64,000 nucleotides of DNA from NCBI GenBank assembly GCA_041687675.1, contig JAWLBM010000006.1, forward strand, positions 1 through 64,000. Direction: 5' to 3'. Position 1 is the stretch's first letter; each line of letters begins with the position of its first letter. The stretch is from JAWLBM01 sp041687675. Its GTDB lineage: Bacteria > Pseudomonadota > Alphaproteobacteria > Rhizobiales > Pleomorphomonadaceae. Shown one piece after another: positions 52,657-60,860 of this stretch. Below the pieces are notes generated by a model that was not told the DNA's origin, did no database searches, and saw only the letters and a program-made list of their open reading frames with translations. A program made the translations under genes and the position numbers.

Positions 52657-53271
52657 ATGGCGACGCTTTACGATATCAAGCCGAAGTTCCAGGGCCTGCT
52701 GAGGCCGGGGGCGGCGCGCCTTGCCGCCGCCGGCGTCACCGCCAACCAGGTGACCGTGGCCGCCATGGCCGGGTCGCTGCTGCTCGGCGTCGGCGTCGCT
52801 GTCGCGGGGGTCGGCGCCGCCTACCTCCTGCTGCCCCTCTGGCTCGGCGTCCGCATGGCGCTCAACGCCGTCGACGGCATGCTCGCCCGGGAGTTCGGCC
52901 AGCGGTCGCGGCTCGGCGCCTATCTCAACGAGATCGCCGACGTCGCCTCGGACGCCGCGCTGCTCCTGCCCTTCGCCGTGGTCGCGCCGTTCGACCCGCT
53001 GGCGGTCGGCGTGGTGGCGGTGCTGGCGGCGCTCACCGAGCACGCCGGCGTGATGGGGCTCACCGTCGGCGCCTCGCGCCGCTACGACGGGCCGATGGGC
53101 AAGTCGGACCGGGCGCTGGTGCTCGGCGCCCTCGGCCTTTGGATCGGCCTCGACATGCCGCTGCCGGCCTGGACCGGCTGGCTGATGTGGATCCTCGCGC
53201 TTCTCCTGCTCCTCACCATCGTCAACCGCGTCCGCGCCGGCCTCTCCGAAGGGGCCGGACCGGCGGACTGA
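52657..53271 (+). CDS. CDP-alcohol phosphatidyltransferase family protein (YnbA-like)
   Basis: A 204-residue integral membrane enzyme with about five to six TM segments. The family motif reads NAVDGMLAREFGQRSRLG, then AYLNEIADVASD. Compared with the standard D-x2-DG-x2-AR-x8-G-x3-D-x3-D, the first aspartate and the one after the glycine are asparagines. I recall similar variants in the E. coli YnbA-type branch, but could not check it. It would join a CDP-activated lipid to an alcohol. The ATG at 52657 starts directly before the conserved start; an upstream ATG is less likely. An acyltransferase gene follows 13 bases later. Confidence 0.85.
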   Translation: MATLYDIKPKFQGLLRPGAARLAAAGVTANQVTVAAMAGSLLLGVGVAVAGVGAAYLLLPLWLGVRMALNAVDGMLAREFGQRSRLGAYLNEIADVASDAALLLPFAVVAPFDPLAVGVVAVLAALTEHAGVMGLTVGASRRYDGPMGKSDRALVLGALGLWIGLDMPLPAWTGWLMWILALLLLLTIVNRVRAGLSEGAGPAD

Positions 53272-53284
53272 GCCGGGCCGCCCG

Positions 53285-53929
53285 ATGCCGAGCACCCTCC
53301 TCGCCCGCCTCGCCCGGTCCGCGGCGGTCCTGCTCGCCCGCCTAGTCACGGGCGTGCGCGCGGACTGGCGGGGCCTCACGCCGTCGCCGGAGCCCCGCGT
53401 CTACTTCGCCAACCACTCCAGCCACGGCGACTTCGTGCTCGTCTGGGCGGTGCTGCCCCGCAACCTCAGGCACCGCGCCCGGCCGGTCGCGGCGGCGGAC
53501 TACTGGGAGAAGACGAGGCTGCGCCGCTGGCTGGGACACAAGGTGTTCGAGGCCGTGCTGATCGAGCGCGGCGTGGTGCACCGGGACGAGAGCCACCCGA
53601 TCAGCCGCATGGCGGCCGTGCTGGACGCCGGCGGCTCGCTGATCGTCTTCCCCGAGGGCACCCGCAACCTCGGCGAGGAGGCGTTGCAGCCGCTGAAGAG
53701 CGGGCTCTACCACCTCGCCAGGGCCCGGCCCGACGTCGATTGCGTGCCGGTGTGGATCGAGAACCTCAACCGGGTGATGCCGAAGGGGGCGCTGGTGCCG
53801 GTGCCGCTCCTCTGCACGGTGACCTTCGGCACGCCGATCCGCATCGGGGAGGGCGAGGACCGCAATCACTTCCTCGGCCGGGCGCGCGAGGCGCTGATCG
53901 GCCTCTGCGAGCGGGAGGCGCGGCGATGA
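53285..53929 (+). CDS. PlsC-like lysophospholipid acyltransferase
   Basis: A 214-residue acyltransferase with the HX4D motif NHSSHGDFVL (~residue 40) and the FPEGTRN motif (~120), together with a later PVWIENLNRV. It transfers acyl groups to a lysophospholipid or glycerol phosphate at the inner membrane. It lies 13 bases after the CDP-alcohol transferase and overlaps the CdsA-like gene by 4 bases. The trio makes a self-contained lipid branch: acylation, CDP activation, headgroup transfer. Confidence 0.88.
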   Translation: MPSTLLARLARSAAVLLARLVTGVRADWRGLTPSPEPRVYFANHSSHGDFVLVWAVLPRNLRHRARPVAAADYWEKTRLRRWLGHKVFEAVLIERGVVHRDESHPISRMAAVLDAGGSLIVFPEGTRNLGEEALQPLKSGLYHLARARPDVDCVPVWIENLNRVMPKGALVPVPLLCTVTFGTPIRIGEGEDRNHFLGRAREALIGLCEREARR

Positions 53930-54867
53930 CGCCGGACAACGAGGCATGGATCCTCTTCGGCGGCCTCGCGGTGGTGCTCGCGGTCGCCTCGCTGGTGGCC
54001 TACGTGCTGCGCCGGCGCGCGGGCGGGACGGCGAACCCGACGGTCGAGAACCTGGTCGCGCGCATCAACGCCTGGTGGGTGATGATCGCCGTGATCGGCG
54101 CGGCGTTCCTCGTCGGGCCGACCGGCCTCGTCGTGCTCTTCGCCTTCGCCTCCTTCGCGGCGCTGCGCGAGTTCCTGACCCTGACCGACACCCGCCGGGC
54201 GGACCACCGGGCGCTGATCGCCGTGTTCTTCGTGGTTCTGCCGGTGCAGTACTGGCTGGTGGCGACCGGCTGGTACGGGCTGTTCGCCGTGTTCATCCCG
54301 GTCTACGCCTTCCTGTTCCTGCCGATCCTCGTCGCGGTGCGCGGCGATACCTCGGGGTTCATGACCCGCGTCGCCGAGATGCAGTGGGGCATGATGATCT
54401 GCATCTTCTGCCTCAGCCACGTGCCGGCGCTGGCCTTCCTGCCGATCCCCGGCTACGAGGGCCGCGGCCTGATGCTGATCGCCTTCCTGGTGCTGGTGGT
54501 GCAGGCGAGCGACGTGCTGCAGTATGTCTGGGGCAAGCTCCTCGGGCGCCACAAGGTGGCGCCGGCGCTGTCGCCGTCGAAGACCTGGGAGGGCCTCGTC
54601 GGCGGCATCCTCTCGGCGACGGCGATCGGCACGCTGCTATCGGTGGTGACGCCGTTCTCGGCCGCCGAGGCGGCGATGATGTCGCTGCTGATCACCCTGA
54701 TGGGCTTCTTCGGCGGCCTCGTCATGTCGGCGATCAAGCGCGACCGCGGCGTCAAGGACTGGGGCCACATGATCGAGGGCCACGGCGGCATGCTCGACCG
54801 GGTGGATTCGGTCGTCTTCGCCGCCCCGGTGTTCTTTCATGCGGTCCGCTACTGGTGGACCATCTGA
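53926..54867 (+). CDS. Phosphatidate cytidylyltransferase (CdsA-like)
   Basis: A 313-residue protein with about eight hydrophobic segments. The CdsA signature is intact near the C-terminus: SAIKRDRGVKDWGHMIEGHG followed by GMLDR. An upstream SPSKTWEGLVGG is a second conserved segment of the family. It forms CDP-diacylglycerol from phosphatidate and CTP. As an additional copy in a lipid cluster with YnbA-like and PlsC-like genes it recalls the ynb layout in E. coli. It is convergent with the M81 gene, four bases apart. Confidence 0.92.
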   Translation: MTPDNEAWILFGGLAVVLAVASLVAYVLRRRAGGTANPTVENLVARINAWWVMIAVIGAAFLVGPTGLVVLFAFASFAALREFLTLTDTRRADHRALIAVFFVVLPVQYWLVATGWYGLFAVFIPVYAFLFLPILVAVRGDTSGFMTRVAEMQWGMMICIFCLSHVPALAFLPIPGYEGRGLMLIAFLVLVVQASDVLQYVWGKLLGRHKVAPALSPSKTWEGLVGGILSATAIGTLLSVVTPFSAAEAAMMSLLITLMGFFGGLVMSAIKRDRGVKDWGHMIEGHGGMLDRVDSVVFAAPVFFHAVRYWWTI

Positions 54868-54871
54868 CCCT

Positions 54872-56347
54872 TCAGGCCGCGAAGGGATCCTCCACCCGCG
54901 GCCAGATCGGCCGCACCATCCTGCGATAGTCGGTGACCCGCGGGTTCGACGGGTAGGGCGCGCCGGCGTCGATGTAGACGATCTCGGCGGTGATTTTCGA
55001 GAAGCCGGCGTAGAAGTGGTTGGTCGACTTCACCATCAGGAGATCCTTCCCCATCGGGTCGATGCCGAGGTTGGAGAAGACGTCCGGCTCGAAGGTCTGC
55101 GTGCGGTTGGTGTTGAGGATGACCTCCACCCCGGTGCCGGCGAGGCGGACCACCGCGGCGGGGCCGAGCGTCACCCGGCTCGCCCCGAAGCTCTGCCAGC
55201 CCTCCGCGACCACCCGCACCACCTCCACCTCGGCGTCGATCGGCTCGCCGGCCGTGGCCGAGGACTTGCCGCCGAAGCGCAGGGCGATGCGCGCGCCCTC
55301 GCCGGCGCCGCGGCAGAAGGTGACGGCCATCGGGTCCCAGATCGTGGCGACGCCGACCGAAAGGCCCGGGCGGGAGAGGATCTCCCGGAGAACGAGGGTC
55401 CCGTCGCCGGCGGTGCCGCCGCCGGGGTTGTCCCAGACGTCGGCGACCACCACCGGCCGCCGGCCGGAGCGGGCGATCTCCACCGCCCTGTCGATGCCCG
55501 CGGCGGTGCCGAGCATCGGCATGCCGGTGGTGCCGCGCAAGGAGAACACCTCGCGGCCGAGGCGCTCGGCGAGCGCCGCCCCGGCCGCCGGGTCGCCGTC
55601 CGTCACGACCAGCATCCGCGTGCCCATCTCCGGCACGTCGGCGGCCATGAAGCCGTGGATGAGGGAGACGGAGAGGATGCTCCCCGTCCCCTCCAGCGCC
55701 TTCATCCTATCGACGAAGCCGCGCATCGGCTCCCGGCTGGTCGGGAAGATGTCGATCATCCGGCAGTCGAAGGTGGAGATCACCGGCCGGATCTCGCCGC
55801 GGAGCGCGCGGAGGGCGAGGTCGACCACGTGCTCGCCGCGCTCGTAGAAGTCGGTGTGCGGGAATTCCTGGAAGGCGGCGAGGATGTCCGAGGCGGCGAC
55901 ACGCTTTTGCGTCAGGTGGCTGTGCGGGTCGAGCTCGGCGGCGACGAGCACGTCCGGCCCGACGATCTCCCGCACCCGGGCGAGGAGATCGCCTTCGCAG
56001 TCGTCGTAGCCCTGCGCCACCATCGCGCCGTGGAGGCCGAGGACGACCCCGTCGACCGGCAGCGCGGCGCGGAGCTCGGCGAGGATCTGGTCGCGCAGGC
56101 CCTCATAGGTCGCCCGGTTGACGAGGCCGCCCGGCTCCGCCCAGGTGGCGGTCCCCTCGATGACCTCGAGCGAGGGGTCGAGGCGCACCCGGCGGCGCAG
56201 CGCCAGCATCGGCGAGGAGCAGAGCGTCGGCGTCTCGGGGTGGCGGCCCGGCGGCGCGTAGAAGGCCATCTCGAAGCTCGACCGGTCGGTCGGCACGGGG
56301 GAGAAGGTGTTCGTCTCGGTGGCGAGCGAGGCGGTGAAGATGCGCAT
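54872..56347 (-). CDS. M81 family metallopeptidase (MlrC-like)
   Basis: A 491-residue protein of the M81 (microcystinase C/MlrC) family. MRIFTASLATETNTFSPVPT is the characteristic beginning, GLHGAMVAQGYDDCEGDLL contains metal-site residues, and AELDPHSHLTQ and WDNPGGGTAGDGT complete the family pattern. The family includes hydrolases of linear peptides and amides, but many members may cleave other amide compounds taken up by adjacent transporters. The internal ATG at 56347 is chosen because the conserved domain starts there. It is the last gene of the transporter operon, 58 bases after RidA. Confidence 0.88.
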   Translation of the reverse strand: MRIFTASLATETNTFSPVPTDRSSFEMAFYAPPGRHPETPTLCSSPMLALRRRVRLDPSLEVIEGTATWAEPGGLVNRATYEGLRDQILAELRAALPVDGVVLGLHGAMVAQGYDDCEGDLLARVREIVGPDVLVAAELDPHSHLTQKRVAASDILAAFQEFPHTDFYERGEHVVDLALRALRGEIRPVISTFDCRMIDIFPTSREPMRGFVDRMKALEGTGSILSVSLIHGFMAADVPEMGTRMLVVTDGDPAAGAALAERLGREVFSLRGTTGMPMLGTAAGIDRAVEIARSGRRPVVVADVWDNPGGGTAGDGTLVLREILSRPGLSVGVATIWDPMAVTFCRGAGEGARIALRFGGKSSATAGEPIDAEVEVVRVVAEGWQSFGASRVTLGPAAVVRLAGTGVEVILNTNRTQTFEPDVFSNLGIDPMGKDLLMVKSTNHFYAGFSKITAEIVYIDAGAPYPSNPRVTDYRRMVRPIWPRVEDPFAA

Positions 56348-56405
56348 CCGGGCCGTCTTTCGGGAGGAGCGGGCGCGCGGGTCGGGTCCGCGCACCCGCC
56401 GCGGG

Positions 56406-56774
56406 TCAGCGCTGGGGGGCGTAGGCGACGGCCTCGACCTCGATCTTGATGTCGATCATGAGCCGGCTCTCCACGGTGGTGCGGGCGGGCGGGTCCTTCG
56501 GGAAGAAGGTGGCGTAGACCTTGTTGAAGGCGCCGAAGTCGCGGGCGTCCTCGAGCCAGACCGTGGTCTTGACCACGTCCTCCATCGAGGCGCCGGCGAG
56601 GGCCAGCGCCGCCTTGACGTTCTCCAGCACCTGCCGGGTCTGCGGCTCGATGCCGCCGGCGACGACGCTGCCGTCGGCGCCGACCGGCACCTGGCCGGAG
56701 ACGTAGACGAAGTCGCCGGCGCGCACCGCCGGGGACAGGGGGACGTGGGAGCTTCCGAAAACCTGCTTGGACAT
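56406..56774 (-). CDS. RidA family enamine/imine deaminase
   Basis: A 122-residue RidA/YjgF-type protein, full length. YVSGQVPVGADGSVV, TRQVLENVKAALALAG, VVKTTVWLED and SRLMIDIKIEVEAVAYA are family segments; the expected catalytic arginine region is conserved in ARTTVESRL. RidA hydrolyses reactive enamines such as 2-aminoacrylate released by PLP dehydratases. A DSD1/D-threonine-aldolase-like PLP enzyme at 62819 in the same locus could produce such compounds. It lies 37 bases after the second permease. Confidence 0.92.
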   Translation of the reverse strand: MSKQVFGSSHVPLSPAVRAGDFVYVSGQVPVGADGSVVAGGIEPQTRQVLENVKAALALAGASMEDVVKTTVWLEDARDFGAFNKVYATFFPKDPPARTTVESRLMIDIKIEVEAVAYAPQR

Positions 56775-56811
56775 GGTCAGCGTCTCTCTTCGGTTGGAAC
56801 GGGTGCGCGGC

Positions 56812-57633
56812 TCACTTGACCGCGCCGAGGGCGAGGCCGCGGACGAGATACCGCTGCAGCCAGGCGAACAGGATCGCGACGGGCAGGGTGGCGACCAGCG
56901 TCGCCGCCATCACGTGGTGCCACTCGACCGTGTAGCGGCCGGCGACCAGCGAGAAGACCTGGATCGGCAGGGTGTAGGTTTCCTGCCGGCGCAGCAGCGT
57001 CAGCGCGATGACGAACTCGTTCCAGGCGTTGATGAAGGTGAAGATGGCGGTGACGGCGATCGCCGGCGTCACCAGCGGCAGGAACACGGTGCGGACGGTC
57101 TTGACCCGCCCGGCGCCCTCCATCCAGGCGGCCTCCTCGAGGTCGCGCGGGACGGTGTCGAAGTAGCTCTGCAGCATCCACACCGTGAAGGCGATGTTGA
57201 AGGCGAGGTAGACGAGGCCGACGGCCGGCACGCTCTCCACCATGCCGAGCGAGGCCATCAGCCGGAACAGGCCGACGACGAGCACGATCGGCGACAGCAT
57301 CTGGCTGACCAGCAGGAACTGACGGAACAGGCCGCGGCCGGCGAATTGGTAGCGCGACATGGCGTAGGCGGCGGGGATTGAGACGAGGATCGCGCCCACG
57401 GTGGCGATGCCGGCGGTCACCAGCGAGTTCCACAGGGCCTGGCCGAAGCCGGTGGCCTCCCACATGTCGATGAAGTTCATCCAGCGGAACTCGGAGGGCC
57501 ACCAGGTCGGGTTCAGCACCTCCCTCGGCGGCTTCACGGCGGTGATGAACATCACCGCGAAGGGGAACAGGATGACGACGACGAGCGGCGCCAGCACGAT
57601 CCAGGAGACGACGGTGCGCTGCATCTTGGTCAT
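56812..57633 (-). CDS. ABC transporter permease (carbohydrate-type, MalG-like)
   Basis: A 273-residue permease with six TM segments and the EAA loop DLEEAAWMEGAGRVKTVR (~residue 175) that docks the ATPase. The ending SLVAGRYTVEWHHVMAATLV is typical of MalG/UgpE-like permeases. The start overlaps the partner permease stop by 4 bases. Together with the MalF-like permease and a binding protein it makes an importer whose ATPase gene is on the opposite strand at 60861. Confidence 0.92.
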   Translation of the reverse strand: MTKMQRTVVSWIVLAPLVVVILFPFAVMFITAVKPPREVLNPTWWPSEFRWMNFIDMWEATGFGQALWNSLVTAGIATVGAILVSIPAAYAMSRYQFAGRGLFRQFLLVSQMLSPIVLVVGLFRLMASLGMVESVPAVGLVYLAFNIAFTVWMLQSYFDTVPRDLEEAAWMEGAGRVKTVRTVFLPLVTPAIAVTAIFTFINAWNEFVIALTLLRRQETYTLPIQVFSLVAGRYTVEWHHVMAATLVATLPVAILFAWLQRYLVRGLALGAVK

Positions 57634-58505
57634 GCCCGGGCCTCCTCGCGCATGGCGAGCCGCACGTAGAGGATGGTGAAGACGAGCAGGATCGCCAGCA
57701 TCACCAGCGACACCGCCGAGGCCTCGCCGAGCTTTCCGATGCGGAAGCCGAGCCGGTAGAGATGGGTGACCAGGATCTCGGTCTGGTTCGCCGGCCCGCC
57801 CTGGGTCATCACCCAGATGATCGGGAAGGAGTTGAACACGTAGATGGCGTTGAGGACGATCGCGATGTTCACGAAGGGCTTCAGCAGCGGCAGCGTGATC
57901 GTGCGGAACTGGGTCAGCGGCCCGGCTCCCTCCAGCGACGCCGCCTCGTAGAGGTCGTGCGGGATGGAGGCGAGGCCGCCGAGGAAGATGGTGGTGGTGA
58001 ACGGCACCGTGACGAGGATCCCGACGAAGATCTGCATCGGGAAGGCGGTCTCCGCCCGTGCCAGCCACTGGATGTTCTGATCGATGAGGCCGAGGCCGAT
58101 CAGCGCCGAGTTGAGCATGCCGCTCTCGCCGTTGAGCGCCCAGCGCCAGACGATGGCGGTCATGGTGAGCGACACCGCCCAGGGCAGCATCACGATCACC
58201 CGGGCGATGCCGCGGCCGTAGAAGTCGCCGTCGAGGACCAGCGCGACGGGAATCGAGATCAGGAGCGCGCCGCCGACCACCCCGATAGTCCACACGCCGG
58301 TGCGCCAGACCGCGGCGGCGAAGTCCGGGTCGGCGAAGAGGTTGGAGAAGTTCTCGAAGTCGTTCCAGCCGCGCAACTGGCCGAAGCGGTTGACGTCGTT
58401 GGTCGCGATCTCGACCAGGTCGGCGACGGGCCAGAAGATGATCGCCGCGGCGAGCAGGAGGCTCGGCAGCACCAGGACATAGGGGGTTATCCGCTGTCCG
58501 GCCAT
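57630..58505 (-). CDS. ABC transporter permease (carbohydrate-type, MalF-like)
   Basis: A 291-residue permease with six TM segments starting YVLVLPSLLLAAAIIFWPVA, and the EAA loop DLYEAASLEGAGPLTQFR (~residue 200). The MalF/UgpA type is clear. It lies 134 bases downstream of the binding-protein gene, the gap being filled by an extremely GC-rich region that may lower its expression relative to the binding protein. Confidence 0.92.
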   Translation of the reverse strand: MAGQRITPYVLVLPSLLLAAAIIFWPVADLVEIATNDVNRFGQLRGWNDFENFSNLFADPDFAAAVWRTGVWTIGVVGGALLISIPVALVLDGDFYGRGIARVIVMLPWAVSLTMTAIVWRWALNGESGMLNSALIGLGLIDQNIQWLARAETAFPMQIFVGILVTVPFTTTIFLGGLASIPHDLYEAASLEGAGPLTQFRTITLPLLKPFVNIAIVLNAIYVFNSFPIIWVMTQGGPANQTEILVTHLYRLGFRIGKLGEASAVSLVMLAILLVFTILYVRLAMREEARA

Positions 58506-58552
58506 CGGCGGCACCGCTTCCCTTCCGGATGGAGTGGCGAGGCCGCCCTTGC

Positions 58553-58639
58553 GGCCCGGGGGCGCGCGCCCGGCGGTGGTCCCCCGCGGGGGCGGGGGGG
58601 CGCCCGCGGGGGGGGGGGCCGCGGGGCCCGCGGGGCGGG
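58553..58639. repeat. Extreme G/C tract between binding-protein and permease genes
   Basis: Almost pure G/C, with runs of up to eleven Gs on the plus strand (Cs in the transcript) and complementary C runs nearby. A strong transcript structure is expected. Its place after a binding-protein gene is where stabilising or attenuating hairpins are known in maltose-type operons. Sequencing error in such runs is also possible. Confidence 0.5.
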
Positions 58640-59872
58640 TCACTGCTTGAGGATCTGGTCCGCCTCGGCGGCCGCCTCCTTGAGGATCGCCTCGGGCTCG
58701 CCCTGGCCGAGGTAGATCTTCTGCAGCGCGTCGGAGGTGATCTGGGCGACCTCCTCCCAGCCCGGAATCACCGGCGCGAAGCGGGCGTCGGGCAAGAGGG
58801 CGGTGAACTCCTTGAGATCGGCGTCGTTCTGGAAGTGCTCCATCGCGGCCACTTCCTTGTTCACCGGCAGGAAGCCCTCGCCCATGGTGAACTCGGAGCG
58901 CATCTCGGTGGAGAAGAGGAAGTCCAGGAACTTCCAGGCCTCGTCCTTGTTCTCGGAATTCCCGAACATGATGATCGAGTCGGTGACGCCGTAGGTGCCG
59001 CGGTCGCCGCCCTCGCCGGCCGGGATCGCCGTGACGCCGTACTCGAGGTCCGGCGCCTCCTCGCGGATCTGCGTGGAGAGGAACGGCGCGGTCATCATCA
59101 TGCCGACCTTGCCCTGCTTGAACAGGTTCTGCACGTCCTCGCGCGAGTAGGAGGTGACGCCCGGCTGGGTCAGGCCCTCGTCGATCATCTCCTTGTAGAG
59201 CGTGGCCGCCCTGATCGCCGCGTCGCTGTCGAGGCCGGAGGTGCCGTCCTCCTCGATGATCTCGCCGCCCTCCGACCACATGGCGTAGTAGAAGTAGACG
59301 TCGGTCTCGATCTCCTTGCCCTGCAGCCCGAAGCCGTGGATGTCGTCGCCGAGGGCGTCGATCTTGGCGGCCGCGTCCTTCACTTCGGCCCAGGTCTTCG
59401 GCGGCTCGGAGATGCCGGCCTGCTCCATCAGGGCCTTGTTGTAGTACATGGCGCGCGCCGACGCGGCGATCGGCAGGCCGTAGGTCTTGCCCTCCATCAC
59501 CGACGGCGACAGGAAGGTCTCGATGAAGCGGTCGCGGAACTCCGGCGTGATGTAGTCGTCGAGCGGCGCGGCGATGCTCTGATCCACGAAATCGACCAGC
59601 CAGCGGGTGCCGATGATCGAGAGGTCGGCGTTGGTGCCGCTGGCGATGTCGGTGGTCAGCTTCTGCAGGAGCACGTCCCAGGGCACCACCTCGACCTGGA
59701 TGTCGATGTCCGGGTTGGCCGCCTCGAAGGCCTTCTCGGCCTGTTCGAAATAGGGGCCGGTCTTGGAGCTGTACTCGGCCACCGTCACGCGCACGGTGCC
59801 GGCGTGCGCGGCGGCCGTCAGGGCGACGAGCGAGAGGCCCGCGGCAAGGCTGGCCTTGAGCAGGGATTTCAT
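58640..59872 (-). CDS. Extracellular solute-binding protein of an ABC importer (family 1)
   Basis: A 410-residue periplasmic binding protein. The signal peptide (MKSLLKASLAAGLSLVALTA, ending AHA) precedes a two-lobed fold with family segments YFEQAEKAFEAANPDIDIQV, LPIAASARAMYYNKALMEQA and WKFLDFLFSTEM. It is of the sugar/glycerol-phosphate type, but neighbours (RidA, M81 and PLP enzymes) suggest an amino or amide compound. GGAGGCAA precedes the ATG. It is the first gene of the minus-strand operon. Confidence 0.92.
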   Translation of the reverse strand: MKSLLKASLAAGLSLVALTAAAHAGTVRVTVAEYSSKTGPYFEQAEKAFEAANPDIDIQVEVVPWDVLLQKLTTDIASGTNADLSIIGTRWLVDFVDQSIAAPLDDYITPEFRDRFIETFLSPSVMEGKTYGLPIAASARAMYYNKALMEQAGISEPPKTWAEVKDAAAKIDALGDDIHGFGLQGKEIETDVYFYYAMWSEGGEIIEEDGTSGLDSDAAIRAATLYKEMIDEGLTQPGVTSYSREDVQNLFKQGKVGMMMTAPFLSTQIREEAPDLEYGVTAIPAGEGGDRGTYGVTDSIIMFGNSENKDEAWKFLDFLFSTEMRSEFTMGEGFLPVNKEVAAMEHFQNDADLKEFTALLPDARFAPVIPGWEEVAQITSDALQKIYLGQGEPEAILKEAAAEADQILKQ

Positions 59873-59977
59873 GTTCGATTGCCTCCACATTCGGGGTTTT
59901 GGGCCGGGATCCGGGCCGCCGCGGCGCACCCGGTCCGGTCGTTGCTGAGACCGCCGTTCCCCAAGCGGTTCGTTCTG

Positions 59978-60043
59978 TTGCTTTCCTACATTATCGGGTA
60001 TTTCGCCTCTGGCAAGCCGAATTTTTTGTTGCCAACTTACATT
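59978..60043. promoter_or_regulatory. Direct repeat TTGC-N4-YTACATT, candidate operator
   Basis: TTGC-TTTC-CTACATT (59978-59992) and TTGC-CAAC-TTACATT (60029-60043) match at 11 of 15 positions and are 51 bases apart, about five helical turns. They lie in the AT-richer divergent region between the two operons. The RpiR-type regulator encoded at 61925 is the natural candidate to bind. Confidence 0.45.
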
Positions 60044-60080
60044 TCAGGGCCGATCATGCACCCTCTGGACAACGGGAGGC

Positions 60081-60857
60081 ATGGTCGTGGCGGACGGCGG
60101 GCTGAAGGATCGGACGGTGGTGGTGACGGGTGCCGGCGGCGGCATCGGAGGGGCGCTGGTGCGCCGCTTCCGCGACGCGGGGGCCCGTGTGATCGCGGCC
60201 GACCTCGCCGGCATGGACCTCTCCGCCCTCGGGGCCCACGCCGAGGTGCGCTTCGACCTCCTCGACCCGGCCTCCGTGCGCGAGGGGGCCGCCGCCATCG
60301 AGGCCGCCGCCGGCGGCCCGCCGGACGTGGTGGTCAACAACGCCGGCTGGACCCGCGGCGAGAGCCTTGCGTCGATGGATGCGGACGCGGTGGCGCACGA
60401 AGCCGACCTCAACCTCACCGGCGTGATGCGGCTCACCCATGCGCTGCTGCCGGGCATGCGCGCGAAGGGCTCCGGCGCCTTCGTCTTCCTCTCCTCGGTG
60501 AACGCGATCGAGCACTTCGGCAACCCGGCCTACGCGGCCGCCAAGGCCGGCATCCTCGCCTTCGCCCGGGCGGTGGCGGTGGAGTGCGGGCGCGACGGCG
60601 TCCGCGCCAACGCGGTCTGCCCGGGCTCGGTCCGCACCATGGCCTGGGATCACCGCATCGCCCGCGACCCCGCGATCCCGGGCAAGCTCGCCGCGCTCTA
60701 CCCGCTCGGCCGCATCGTCACGCCGGAGGAGGTGGCCGAGGCGGTGCTCTTCCTCGCCTCGCCGGCGGCCTCCGGCATCACCGGCGTGACGCTCGCGGTG
60801 GACGCGGGCCTCACCGCCGGGCACCTCCCCTTCATCCGCGACATCCTCTCGGAGTAG
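60081..60857 (+). CDS. Short-chain dehydrogenase/reductase
   Basis: A 258-residue classical SDR. VVVTGAGGGIGGALVRRF binds NAD(P); VVNNAGWTRG follows; catalytic serine in VFLSSVNAIE and YAAAKAG for tyrosine and lysine. The end GITGVTLAVDAGLTAG is usual. It oxidises an alcohol or reduces a ketone in the pathway of the imported compound. ATG 60081 follows its GGGAGG too closely; GTG 60087 in the same frame has better spacing and may be the true start. Confidence 0.9.
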   Translation: MVVADGGLKDRTVVVTGAGGGIGGALVRRFRDAGARVIAADLAGMDLSALGAHAEVRFDLLDPASVREGAAAIEAAAGGPPDVVVNNAGWTRGESLASMDADAVAHEADLNLTGVMRLTHALLPGMRAKGSGAFVFLSSVNAIEHFGNPAYAAAKAGILAFARAVAVECGRDGVRANAVCPGSVRTMAWDHRIARDPAIPGKLAALYPLGRIVTPEEVAEAVLFLASPAASGITGVTLAVDAGLTAGHLPFIRDILSE

Positions 60858-60860
60858 CCC

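Noticed and set aside
54839..56449. A 536-codon plus-strand frame
   Set aside because: Antisense to the M81 peptidase gene, which has clear motifs.
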